Shown in pieces: positions 27,297 through 35,838 of a stretch of 64,000 nt of DNA. The notes under the pieces were generated by a model. The model was given only the letters and a program-made list of their open reading frames with translations, was not told the origin of the DNA and did no database searches. Position 1 is the first letter of the stretch. The number at the start of each line of letters is the position of its first letter. A program made the position numbers and the translations under genes. The DNA lies in contig NZ_JAJRCG010000009.1 of NCBI RefSeq assembly GCF_028679125.1, positions 1 to 64,000 of the forward strand, read 5' to 3'. Origin of the DNA: Methanoregula sp. Its GTDB lineage: Archaea > Halobacteriota > Methanomicrobia > Methanomicrobiales > Methanospirillaceae.

Positions 27297-28265
27297 TCAC
27301 GGCCCTTTCTGCGAGGAGAGTACGAACCGCGCAATCAGTGCTTCCATCTGGATGTCGCTGTTTGCCCCTTCTGAGAGCCGGAAATCTGTTTCCCCGAGAT
27401 GATCGATGAGCTGCACTTTCAAGCCCCGGTCCATCTCCCGCTTCAGGAGCGCGCGGTAACACTGGTTGATCAGCTCGTTCGGGGCGATCCCCCGGTCATG
27501 GAGGAGCTGGGCAAGGAGGAATTCCGCGCCATCGAAATCCCCTTTGAGGGAGAGGGTGAGCAGCTCATTGATCTCGTCCGGCCGGGCCGTCGAGGTGATC
27601 GAATACACCCGCTTCTCATCAATGGTCGGGCTGATGATGGCGGCACCCTGCACCGCATTGATCGCTTTGCGCATGTCTCCCTGCGCGATATAGATGATCG
27701 CCTCCATTGCGCCATCGCTGATGTTCAGCCCTTCGCGGGAGGCAATCCGGCGCACCTCTTCCCGGATTGCCCCGGCCCCGAGCGGCTTGAACCGGTAGAT
27801 GGCACACCGGCTCTGGATGGGATCGATGATCTTGGAGGAATAATTGCAGGAGAGAATGAACCGGCAGGTCAGCGCATAACTCTCCATGGTCCTGCGCAGG
27901 GCAGCCTGCGCGTCCGTGGTCAGCGCATCGGCCTCATCAAGGAAAAGGATCTTGAAGGGCACATCCCCATCCCGTCCCGTCCGGGCGAACTCCTTGATCT
28001 GGTTCCGGACAACGTCGATCCCCCGCTCATCGGAGGCGTTCATCTCCCGGAAGTTCCTCTGCCAGTTGTTGGGAAAAAATTCCCGGGCCAGGGTGACGGC
28101 AGCGGTTGTCTTTCCCACACCGGCGCTGCCGGTGAAGAGAAGGTGGGGGAGATTGCCGCTTTTTACATAGGATGACAGGCGTTCTACTATCTCGTCCTGC
28201 CCGACGATATCGGCAAGTCTCTGCGGCCGGTATTTCTCGATCCAGATCGTGTGGCTCTCATCCAT
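27297..28265 (-). CDS. rfcS: replication factor C small subunit
   Basis: The canonical 322-residue clamp-loader small subunit. It starts [21 protein letters not shown] and has Walker [13 protein letters not shown], the family motif [12 protein letters not shown], Walker [11 protein letters not shown], and the sensor and arginine finger region [11 protein letters not shown]. Together with a large subunit it loads the PCNA ring onto DNA. It is first in the long leftward cluster, directly before mcm. Divergent transcription of the exported protein gene begins about 150 bases away. Confidence 0.95.
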   Translation of the reverse strand: MDESHTIWIEKYRPQRLADIVGQDEIVERLSSYVKSGNLPHLLFTGSAGVGKTTAAVTLAREFFPNNWQRNFREMNASDERGIDVVRNQIKEFARTGRDGDVPFKILFLDEADALTTDAQAALRRTMESYALTCRFILSCNYSSKIIDPIQSRCAIYRFKPLGAGAIREEVRRIASREGLNISDGAMEAIIYIAQGDMRKAINAVQGAAIISPTIDEKRVYSITSTARPDEINELLTLSLKGDFDGAEFLLAQLLHDRGIAPNELINQCYRALLKREMDRGLKVQLIDHLGETDFRLSEGANSDIQMEALIARFVLSSQKGP

Positions 28266-28411
28266 GGTGTATCATCCCGCCAGAAAGGGGACACGTGTTC
28301 CCGTGTGGATAGTATTGGTGATCTCTTTATGAGAACTCTTGCGTCCCGGGTTAAGCGCTGTGACTAATGAATGTCATAACGTTTATCATAAGGGTTTTGA
28401 AATTACTTTTC

Positions 28412-29440
28412 ATGCAAAGAAAATATATTTTATCTGTTCTCGTGATTATTCTCATGGTCTGCCTGCCCGTTGCAGCCACGACGAATAAAATTGCTGCGGG
28501 CGCCCCGGTCTTTATTGGTGAGAGCAATCTCGTTATCACTTCGGCAATAAAGGACTGCCATGTTATTGCCTGGTGGGCGGATGAGGGAAATATGACCGGC
28601 CCTGCAGATAAGAACCTCACGGTAAAACAACTGAACGAGGGGGCGGGTCTTGCCACGCATTTCAATGTCAGCCCGGATATCTTTGAAGGGCATGCCGGAA
28701 ACTGGTATTGTGAGGATGTCAAGCCGACGTTTGTTGTCTTAAGGGTACTGGAGCCCAATCTCACTATCCGTGTATGGGATACGGACAATGATATGGATGT
28801 TACCGGCCAGTCCGTTCCCATTTCGACAAATGTGACCTACCGGATTGATACGAACCTGGACCAGGCCATGGTATATTACAATCGTACCGATCTGACCCCC
28901 CTGGACGGGATCTTCACCATCAAACTAATCGATCCCAGTGGCAAACAGATATCCAATTTTTATACTGGCAGCGTTGGTGCGACAACCACGGAGATCCTTT
29001 CCTTTGACAGCACCCCGTTCATTTCAACCCCGATATACATGGGCAAGAAGATGGGCTCGTGGAACCACCTTGCCCGGGATGGCAGCGGAAGTCTCCTCTA
29101 TCCTGCCGGGACCTATACGTTTACGGTCAGCCAGAACCTGAATAACATGCAGGGACTGCTCACGGCATCGGGAGCAGACCTCAATGGTAAAACCACCGCT
29201 TCGGCTTCCGTAACGTTCCTCCCCCAGGAATCCTTCACCTCCGCCACGGTTTCAACCGTGCAGACGGAGCCTGTCGCAACCGTTCCTGAAACCGCTGAGC
29301 CGACAAAGACTATCCAGAAAGTAACCATAGCGACAACCGTGCCGGTGACCACAAAGACCACTTACTCTCCCCTGCCGGCATGGATTACTGTTGTCGGGCT
29401 TGTCGGCGCCGGGCTCCTTGTTGCAAAAAAGATGCCGTAA
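28412..29440 (+). CDS. DUF3821 exported, membrane-anchored protein
   Basis: A surface protein of about 342 residues with an N-terminal signal segment (YILSVLVIILMVCLPVAA). A DUF3821 domain follows (NKIAAGAPVFIGESNLVIT and the WW motif in VIAWWADEGN). Next come beta-rich domains, a Thr-rich low-complexity linker (about residues 275-320) and a C-terminal helix LPAWITVVGLVGAGLLVAKK. This plan, common in Methanomicrobiales, suggests display at the cell surface; the Thr/Ser stalk is likely glycosylated. I prefer ATG 28412 because the track start adds 15 residues before the signal, and TTTATCATAAGG lies a TATA distance upstream. Confidence 0.75.
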   Translation: MQRKYILSVLVIILMVCLPVAATTNKIAAGAPVFIGESNLVITSAIKDCHVIAWWADEGNMTGPADKNLTVKQLNEGAGLATHFNVSPDIFEGHAGNWYCEDVKPTFVVLRVLEPNLTIRVWDTDNDMDVTGQSVPISTNVTYRIDTNLDQAMVYYNRTDLTPLDGIFTIKLIDPSGKQISNFYTGSVGATTTEILSFDSTPFISTPIYMGKKMGSWNHLARDGSGSLLYPAGTYTFTVSQNLNNMQGLLTASGADLNGKTTASASVTFLPQESFTSATVSTVQTEPVATVPETAEPTKTIQKVTIATTVPVTTKTTYSPLPAWITVVGLVGAGLLVAKKMP

Positions 29441-29527
29441 TTCCTGAAGTGTAATACCGATCCCCCTTTTTTCATTTATCCACGTTATTATAGGATGAAC
29501 GTATAACATACATGACGGAGAAATACA

Positions 29528-30154
29528 ATGCAGTTTCGGATTCTTGTGCTCGCTGCGGTCGCAGCGCTGATGGTTGTCTCGCCCGTGCTGGCAGCAAACG
29601 CTACCGAGTCCTTTGATGCAGCCGCAACGCTCTATTCGCAAAGTGTCGATCTGGCAAATGCGGGAAAATACCAGCAGGCTCTCGATGCTGCTGACAAGGC
29701 TCTTGCCCTGAACAGTACTTCGATGACCGGTCTTATCCAATCCAACCGGGCCGGGATCCTGGTGATGCTGAACCGCAATGATGAGGCGATTGCCGCAGCA
29801 GATGCCGCACTTGCGGTCGAGGGGAACCTGACCACGGTTCATTCCATTGCATGGTACAACAAGGGAAATGCCCTTTATGCCCAGGGGAAGATGAGTGAAG
29901 CAAAGGCCGCGTATGCAAAAGCATCTGAACTTGATCCTACCCTGGTTTCACCGGTTAAATTCGCTGATACCGAATCACCGGTTGTCACGACGGTTACCGG
30001 AGTATCGCAGAGCCCGTCTTCCGCAGCAGTGTCCGTTCAGTCAACTGCCCCGGCAACGGTCCCCACTACCGCCCGCTCGCCAGTCCCGGTTACGGTAATC
30101 CTCGGGGCACTCTTCATTGCGTTTGCCTGTTGCCGGTACGGCCGGTCCGGATAA
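29528..30154 (+). CDS. exported TPR protein with C-terminal anchor
   Basis: A 208-residue protein with a cleavable-looking signal peptide (LVLAAVAALMVVSPVLAANA) and about three TPR units (YQQALDAADKALALNS, NDEAIAAADAALAV, AWYNKGNALYAQGKMSEAKAAYAKASELDP). A Thr/Ser/Pro-rich stalk and a C-terminal hydrophobic helix VPVTVILGALFIAFACC with basic residues follow. It should sit outside the cell tethered to the membrane. The start has ACGGAG 7-12 bases upstream. Its plan resembles the DUF3821 protein before it (signal, domain, Thr-rich stalk, anchor), and the two may be expressed together. Confidence 0.8.
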   Translation: MQFRILVLAAVAALMVVSPVLAANATESFDAAATLYSQSVDLANAGKYQQALDAADKALALNSTSMTGLIQSNRAGILVMLNRNDEAIAAADAALAVEGNLTTVHSIAWYNKGNALYAQGKMSEAKAAYAKASELDPTLVSPVKFADTESPVVTTVTGVSQSPSSAAVSVQSTAPATVPTTARSPVPVTVILGALFIAFACCRYGRSG

Positions 30155-30797
30155 TTTTTTATTTCTAAAAAAATTCAATCCGTTGTCCACTCTGATTTTT
30201 GTGCTCTGTAGAAAACCTTTTTTGAAATAACATTCCTCCCTCCCCCTGTTTGTACACCATGCGACCCCCCCTCCCCCATGGTGCCTGGACAATCCCTTTA
30301 TTCATCTTGTAAAACTGCACGAATCCGGCACGGAAATGGGAGGGCCCTGGAGGGGTCTGGCGGTGTACTTTGATACTTTGTCGTCCGTGACCAACAGATC
30401 CGGGGGAAAATTCCCGATAGTACTTACCTGAATTACATTGGTTTGTTCGCACTGGAAGTACACCGCCCGACCCCCCCCCACTGTATGCAACGTAAGCCCG
30501 GGAGCGTTAGCATTTCGAAATGATTTCTGCAGAGCAGATTTTTGTTAACAAATCCAAAATTCGGAATCCTTTTCCAGAATCTCCGTGTCTGATACCCGGA
30601 CTGCGCTTAACAACCATGTCCGCCGGGAAAATATCCCGGATGATCTGCCAGTACAGGTTTTTTTCCATGCGTCAGCAAAAAACCTGACTTTTCAAAAGAG
30701 AAGAACCCGGATACAACGATCATTGCCCTGGCAATCCGCACGCCCATGTCACGGGCTATATCTTGAAGTTCTCCGCCCAACAATTCTGTAACGGATT
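30155..30797. other. 640-bp intergenic region with inverted repeats
   Basis: No gene is supportable here. A perfect 12-bp inverted repeat (GGCGGTGTACTT / AAGTACACCGCC) is listed separately. CACCATG and CATGGTG flank a C-rich tract near 30256-30292, and there are runs of C on both sides. Short ORFs in the track have no ribosome sites or recognisable domains. Confidence 0.5.
30359..30467. repeat. 12-bp inverted repeat, 85-base spacer
   Basis: GGCGGTGTACTT at 30359-30370 and AAGTACACCGCC at 30456-30467 are perfectly complementary. They could be the stem of an RNA, paired protein sites, or ends of a small non-autonomous element. No target duplication was found by eye. Confidence 0.55.
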
Positions 30798-31574
30798 ATG
30801 GAAGGAGCGGTCAGGGTATTTGCCGGGGAGTTCTCGCGGTCGTCACTCTTTGTGCCATCACCGGATCCGGGTACCCCGGGGTGGGTCGTGACCCCGGGCG
30901 GGGCATGGTGCCGGCAGGTGTACATTTCCGGAGCCCTGACTGAAATAACCGAAAGCGGCGATATGATCCGGTGCCGGATGGCCGACCCCACCGGCGCATT
31001 CGATGTGGTCTGTAATGGGAGGAACGCACAACTGGTTCTTTCCCTCCAGAAGATCCCGGTCCCCTCGTTTGTGGCGGTACAGGGAACTGCCCAGATGTAC
31101 CAGCGGAACGGTAACTGCATCCTCTCCATCCGCCCGGAGACCGTGCAGGCGATCGACCGCCCGTACCGTGACCGGCTCTTTCTCATCACTGCGGAATACA
31201 CGCTGCGCCGGCTTGAGCTGGTGCACCAGGCCGTCACCGGAACCTGCACGGACGAGCAGATCCTGCGTGCGGCCCGGCATTATTCCCCTGACATTGCCTG
31301 TATACGGGAGATGACCGGTATGGTTGAAGGCGTTGTGCAGGGAGTGCGCCCGCAGGAACCCCTTGCACCCCCGCCCGGACAGGAGGAGATGCGCCAGATT
31401 GTGATGGAACTGGTGCAGTCCACTGCAGGACCCCGGGGAATTGCCGTAGAAGAACTCATCGATACCCTTGCTTCAAAAGGGATGAAGAAGGAAGATGTGC
31501 TGGCCGCGGTGGAATCGCTCATCATGGACGACGAGTGCTACCAGCCCCAGAAAGGATATGTCAAACTGCTATGA
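30798..31574 (+). CDS. RPA-associated OB-fold protein (COG3390-like)
   Basis: A 258-residue protein with an OB fold in the first half (VYISGALTEITESGDMIRCRMADPTGAFDVV, VPSFVAVQGTAQMYQ). A helical and winged-helix-like C-terminal part is rich in EEMRQIVMELVQ and VEELIDTLASKGMKKEDVLAAVESL. This matches the archaeal RPA-associated protein group, which in haloarchaea is encoded with RPA and a COG1407 phosphoesterase. The same phosphoesterase follows here with an ATGA overlap. It probably binds single-stranded DNA or assists RPA. No separate RPA gene is in the window, so this protein may itself supply the OB function. Confidence 0.7.
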   Translation: MEGAVRVFAGEFSRSSLFVPSPDPGTPGWVVTPGGAWCRQVYISGALTEITESGDMIRCRMADPTGAFDVVCNGRNAQLVLSLQKIPVPSFVAVQGTAQMYQRNGNCILSIRPETVQAIDRPYRDRLFLITAEYTLRRLELVHQAVTGTCTDEQILRAARHYSPDIACIREMTGMVEGVVQGVRPQEPLAPPPGQEEMRQIVMELVQSTAGPRGIAVEELIDTLASKGMKKEDVLAAVESLIMDDECYQPQKGYVKLL

Positions 31575-32326
31575 ACCTTGAATTTATCAGCGAAGGTCCC
31601 GCGCTCGTTATCGAGGGGGAACAGCGCCTGCTCATTGTTGCCGATCTCCATTTCGGGATCGAGGCGGATCTTGCTGCGCATGGCCTGCACTTCAGGAGCC
31701 GGAGTGCCGGGCGGCTGGAACGGCTGATGCGGGTCATTGACCTTGCAGACCCGGATGCTCTCGTCCTTCTGGGGGACATCAAGCACAGCATCCCCTCCCT
31801 CACCCGGCAGGAATATTACGAGATGCCCGGCATCCTTGATGCCCTCCGCGCCCGGGTCCCGCTCATCGTCTTCCCCGGGAACCACGACATCGGTATCGAA
31901 CGATTCGTTCGCGAGGAAGAGCTCCGACCCCGGGACGGGGCACTGGTGGACGGGGTGGCATACCTGCACGGGCACATGAACCCGGCGCCGTCCCTGTTCG
32001 GGAACCTCATGGTTATCGGCCACCACCATCCGCTCATCTCCCTCCGGGACGAGGTGGGGTATGCCATGCAGGCACCGGCATACATCCGTGCGGATATCGA
32101 ACCGGGCGAGCATGGCGTGCCGGTTCCCCCGGGTTCTCCCGGAAAGACGCGTGTCCTGTTCATGCCTGCGTTCAACGAGCTGGCCGGTTATGATATTGTG
32201 AAAATCCTCAAAGATCCCTTCTCGCCGCTCTCGCGGAGCATGAATGCGGACCGTGCAGAGATCATCCTTGCCGATGGGACACTCATCGGCCCTGTGAGTG
32301 CACTGAATCTCGATGAAGACGACTGA
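31571..32326 (+). CDS. COG1407 calcineurin-like metallophosphoesterase
   Basis: A 251-residue metallophosphoesterase with the motifs VADLHFGIE, LLGDIKHS, FPGNHDIG, and VIGHHHP, giving a full two-metal site. In haloarchaea this family is coupled with RPA and its associated protein and is presumed to act on nucleic acid or nucleotide phosphoesters. The start is ATG 31571 in the ATGA overlap with the OB-fold gene; the track start is earlier. It overlaps the Lhr helicase gene by 14 bases, so the three likely form a DNA-repair operon. Confidence 0.85.
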   Translation: MNLEFISEGPALVIEGEQRLLIVADLHFGIEADLAAHGLHFRSRSAGRLERLMRVIDLADPDALVLLGDIKHSIPSLTRQEYYEMPGILDALRARVPLIVFPGNHDIGIERFVREEELRPRDGALVDGVAYLHGHMNPAPSLFGNLMVIGHHHPLISLRDEVGYAMQAPAYIRADIEPGEHGVPVPPGSPGKTRVLFMPAFNELAGYDIVKILKDPFSPLSRSMNADRAEIILADGTLIGPVSALNLDEDD

Positions 32327-35009
32327 ACGGCTGGACCCCCGGGTCCTTGCCTGCATCAAAAAACGCGGCTTCACCTCCCTCTCGGATGCCCAGAAGCAGG
32401 CAATCCCCCTTATCCTTGACGGGAAACATATCGTCCTTATCGCCCCGACCGGCACCGGCAAGACCGAGAGCGCAATGTTCCCGGTCTTCAACGGTCTCCT
32501 CTCGCTGCCCGGCGGGGGAGGGTTCAAGGCGCTCTATATCACGCCGCTGCGATCGCTGAACCGCGACATCCTCTCCCGCATGCAGTGGTGGTGCGCAGAG
32601 CTCGGTCTTACCGTCGGGGTCAGGCACGGAGATACGCCCATGGGGGAACGGCGCAAACAGGCGCTCTCACCCCCGGACCTGCTGATCACAACCCCCGAGA
32701 CATTCCAGGCGCTCTTCATGGGGAAACGGCTCCGGCAGCACCTGGCCCACGTGAAGTACGTTATCGTTGATGAAATTCACGAGCTGGCCGGCAGCAAGCG
32801 GGGGGCCCAGCTTGCAGTGGGGCTCGAGCGGCTCCACGTGTATGCCGGCGAGTTCCAGCGTATCGGCCTGTCAGCAACGGTCGGGAACCCGGAGGATATC
32901 GCGGGATACCTCTGCGGTGCCCGGCCCTGTTCCATTGTCCAGGTGCCGGTGGCAAAGCAGCTGGAACTCTCCGTGCAGTACGTTGGCGATGATTTCCGAC
33001 ACCAGACCGAAGTCCTCAAAAAACATCTCAAATGCGAGGGATCGACGCTCATCTTTGTCAACACGAGGGTGACAGCCGAAGCACTCGGTCATGCACTCTT
33101 CTCGCATGGCGATGTAGAAGTGCACCACGGGTCGCTCTCCAGGGAAGTCCGGATCGATGCCGAGGATCGGTTCAAGAAAGGCGAGATCCGAACACTCATC
33201 TGCACTTCGTCCATGGAACTGGGCATTGATATCGGCCGCGTGGATCATGTCATCCAGTTCGGCTCTCCCCGCGAGGTTGCCCGCCTTGTCCAGCGGGTTG
33301 GCCGGGCCGGCCACCAGCTCAACACCATATCCCGCGGGACGATCCTTGCAACCGGGTTCGATGATCTCCTGGAATCTCTCGTCATTGCGAAGAAGGCCCG
33401 GGCAAACGAGATCGAGCGTGTCACGCCTCCCCGGCATGCAGCGGATGTTCTGGCAAACCAGGTGGCTGCTATTGCAGTTGAGTATGGCGAGATCGAGCGT
33501 TCGAAGATCAGGGAGATCTGCGAGCGGACATCGCTCTATCCTGACTGCGGTACTCTCCTTGACGATGTCTGCCGGCAGATGGAGGATCACCGCCTTATCC
33601 GGATTGACGGGAGCCGCATTATCACTACAGCACGGGCCCGGCGTTATCTCGCGGGCAACCTCTCGATGATCCATGATGAGCGCAAGGTGCCGATCTTCGA
33701 CATCGTTTCCCGGCGCACGGTCGGGACGCTGGATGAATCGTTCGTTGTCGGCTGGGTGCACACCGGCGTTGTCTTCATCACCAAGGGCCAGCTCTGGCGC
33801 GTACTGGAGATCGCCGATGGCAGACTTACCGTAGAGCCGGCAAAGAAGGCTATTGGCGAACTGCCCTCCTGGGAAGGGGAGCAGATCCCGGTACCGTTCC
33901 CGGTTGCACAGGAGGCGGGTATGATGCGGCGGACGCGGGACATTGCGGCATATCACCCGGAACCCGACGGTCTTTCCTATGCCGAAGGATTCCTGCGCGA
34001 GATGGACAGGAACCGATCGCTTGTCCCCACCGATGAACTGATCACGCTCGAAAATACCGAGGATGGGGTTGTCTGCAATGTCTGTGCCGGCCACAAGGCC
34101 AACGAGGCGCTCGGGCGTGTCATATCGATCCTGGTATCCGCCCGCTACGGGACAACCGTTGGTCTTGAACTGGATGCGTACCGCATGCTCCTGCGCCTCC
34201 CCTTCTCAATCCGTGCCGCGGACATCCGGGACATCCTTCTCTCGCTCGACCCGGCGCACATGCCCGGTATCCTCAAGCTTGCCCTGAAAAGGACTGCGCT
34301 TTTCAAGTGGAAACTGGTCCAGATCGCAAAGAAGTTCGGCGCTATCGACCCTGATGCCGATTACGAGCGTATCAGTATCCAGCGCCTGCTCGATTTCTTC
34401 GATAACACGGTTGTCCAGCAGGAAGCGTACCGCGAGCTGCTCTCGGAGTACATGGACATCGATACTGCTGCGGGAATTGTAAGCCTCGTACAGTCCGGGA
34501 AGATCCGTGTGGAACTGGGCCCCCTCTCGCTGATCGGGGCCGGGGGACTCCTCTCCTCCCGCGACCAGATCCCGCCGCCCACCGCTGACAGTGCCGTGCT
34601 TGCTACCCTGAAGCGCCGGCTCAGCCAGGATGATGTGCTGCTGGCCTGTATGAACTGCCGGGACTGGAAGAGCCGCACGGTCGTCTCCCGGGTGGACGAT
34701 CACCCCCAATGCCCGAAATGCGGTGCCCGGCTTATTGCCGCACTCAAACCCTATGAGGAAGAACAGTATGCCCTCCTGAAAAAACCCAAGAAGAATGCGG
34801 AAGAGCGGGCAACGGAGCAGCGGCTCATGAAGAACGCGAACATCGTCCTCTCCAGCGGAAAGAAAGCCATCATCGCCCTCTCGGCACGCGGTGTCGGGCC
34901 CGAGAATGCATCCCGCATACTTGCAACGCTGACTGAAGATGATGCATTCTACCGGGAGATCCTCAAGGCCGAACGGACCTTTGTCCAGACGCACCGGTAC
35001 TGGGCATAA
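32313..35009 (+). CDS. Lhr-type superfamily 2 helicase
   Basis: An 898-residue ATP-dependent helicase of the large helicase-related family. Motif I is APTGTGKTESAMFP, the DEAH-type motif II is VDEIHELAG, motif III is LSATVGNPED, and motif VI is QRVGRAGHQ. The long C-terminal part carries a winged-helix region and a Cys cluster (CMNC near 770 and CPKCGARL near 800) that could bind zinc, plus a DNA-repair type tail. Lhr proteins unwind DNA:RNA and forked DNA with 3'-5' polarity. Overlap with the phosphoesterase gene suggests one transcript. Confidence 0.9.
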   Translation: MKTTERLDPRVLACIKKRGFTSLSDAQKQAIPLILDGKHIVLIAPTGTGKTESAMFPVFNGLLSLPGGGGFKALYITPLRSLNRDILSRMQWWCAELGLTVGVRHGDTPMGERRKQALSPPDLLITTPETFQALFMGKRLRQHLAHVKYVIVDEIHELAGSKRGAQLAVGLERLHVYAGEFQRIGLSATVGNPEDIAGYLCGARPCSIVQVPVAKQLELSVQYVGDDFRHQTEVLKKHLKCEGSTLIFVNTRVTAEALGHALFSHGDVEVHHGSLSREVRIDAEDRFKKGEIRTLICTSSMELGIDIGRVDHVIQFGSPREVARLVQRVGRAGHQLNTISRGTILATGFDDLLESLVIAKKARANEIERVTPPRHAADVLANQVAAIAVEYGEIERSKIREICERTSLYPDCGTLLDDVCRQMEDHRLIRIDGSRIITTARARRYLAGNLSMIHDERKVPIFDIVSRRTVGTLDESFVVGWVHTGVVFITKGQLWRVLEIADGRLTVEPAKKAIGELPSWEGEQIPVPFPVAQEAGMMRRTRDIAAYHPEPDGLSYAEGFLREMDRNRSLVPTDELITLENTEDGVVCNVCAGHKANEALGRVISILVSARYGTTVGLELDAYRMLLRLPFSIRAADIRDILLSLDPAHMPGILKLALKRTALFKWKLVQIAKKFGAIDPDADYERISIQRLLDFFDNTVVQQEAYRELLSEYMDIDTAAGIVSLVQSGKIRVELGPLSLIGAGGLLSSRDQIPPPTADSAVLATLKRRLSQDDVLLACMNCRDWKSRTVVSRVDDHPQCPKCGARLIAALKPYEEEQYALLKKPKKNAEERATEQRLMKNANIVLSSGKKAIIALSARGVGPENASRILATLTEDDAFYREILKAERTFVQTHRYWA

Positions 35010-35071
35010 CGTATTTTTGGAGATTCTCTTGAAAAAAAGAACTGATAACGGAATTATTGAAATTATTGAAA

Positions 35072-35626
35072 TTACAGTATGCTTTCGAGCTTCTTCTCGA
35101 GGAAGTCGAGGCCTTTCTTGATGTCCTCGATGGTCTTGCCCCCTGTGAGGATGATCTTTCCTGAGGAGAAGAGAAGCGCAACGATCTTGGGTTCCTTGAT
35201 GCGGTAGACGAGGCCGGGAAACTGTTCGGGCTCGTACTCGATATTCTCAAGGTTCAAGGTGATGACAACCTTGTTGAGATTGATGTATTTGCCGATATCG
35301 TATGAGCAGACGATGTTGGTGACTGCCACGTTGGGCTTCTCGAGCGTGTCAACGCCGGCTTCTTTGAGGTTTTTCATGATGATCGCAAGACCGTCACTCA
35401 GTGCCTTATCGTTACGGCCGCCGGTCAGCACAATCTTGCCCGAAGAAAAGATCAGGGAGGCAATCTTGGGATTCTCGATACGGTAGACTGCACCGGGGAA
35501 CCGTTTCGTATTGAGTTCGCAGCTCTTGATCCTGCTGGAGACTTCGGCGAGGTCAATGGATTCAGCAATAACGCCGGAGGCTACGATGTTCTCAATTTTC
35601 AATGAAGCGTACTTCTTATCTTCCAT
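35072..35626 (-). CDS. tbp: TATA-box-binding protein
   Basis: A 184-residue TBP made of two direct repeats. Each has the core FPG.VYRI..PKI..L.FSSGKI.LTGG; the first begins IENIVASGVIAES, the second VTNIVCSYDIGK. It binds the archaeal TATA box and recruits TFB. The start ATG 35626 is supported by alignment of the first repeat. It is convergent with Lhr. A short inverted repeat sits 10-30 bases upstream of the start codon. Confidence 0.97.
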   Translation of the reverse strand: MEDKKYASLKIENIVASGVIAESIDLAEVSSRIKSCELNTKRFPGAVYRIENPKIASLIFSSGKIVLTGGRNDKALSDGLAIIMKNLKEAGVDTLEKPNVAVTNIVCSYDIGKYINLNKVVITLNLENIEYEPEQFPGLVYRIKEPKIVALLFSSGKIILTGGKTIEDIKKGLDFLEKKLESIL

Positions 35627-35635
35627 CCACTATAC

Positions 35636-35656
35636 TATGATTTTCCGTGAATCATA
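35636..35656. promoter_or_regulatory. inverted repeat upstream of tbp
   Basis: TATGATT (35636-35642) and AATCATA (35650-35656) are perfectly complementary around 7 bases. They lie about 10-30 bases before the tbp start codon on the minus strand, where transcription would start. It could be an operator or a 5' hairpin that affects translation. Confidence 0.45.
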
Positions 35657-35838
35657 ATACTAATGGAGAACCTTTATGTTCCTTCCTTATCCCTGTGATG
35701 ACGAGATATTCCTGTTTTTTATGGCAGGTAACCCGGATCCGATCCCGTCACAATACCCCGGTGGCCGGCAGGAATCCGGTTGCAGGCCAAAAAAAGACAG
35801 ATTGATGAAGAACCGGATGTAACATACTATCCGATTCT

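Noticed and set aside
25100-27409. 769-codon ORF on the plus strand
   Set aside because: It is a shadow of mcm in a GC-rich frame; it has no domain and mcm is unambiguous.
25175-28265. Intein in mcm or rfcS
   Set aside because: All core motifs are contiguous and lengths are normal.
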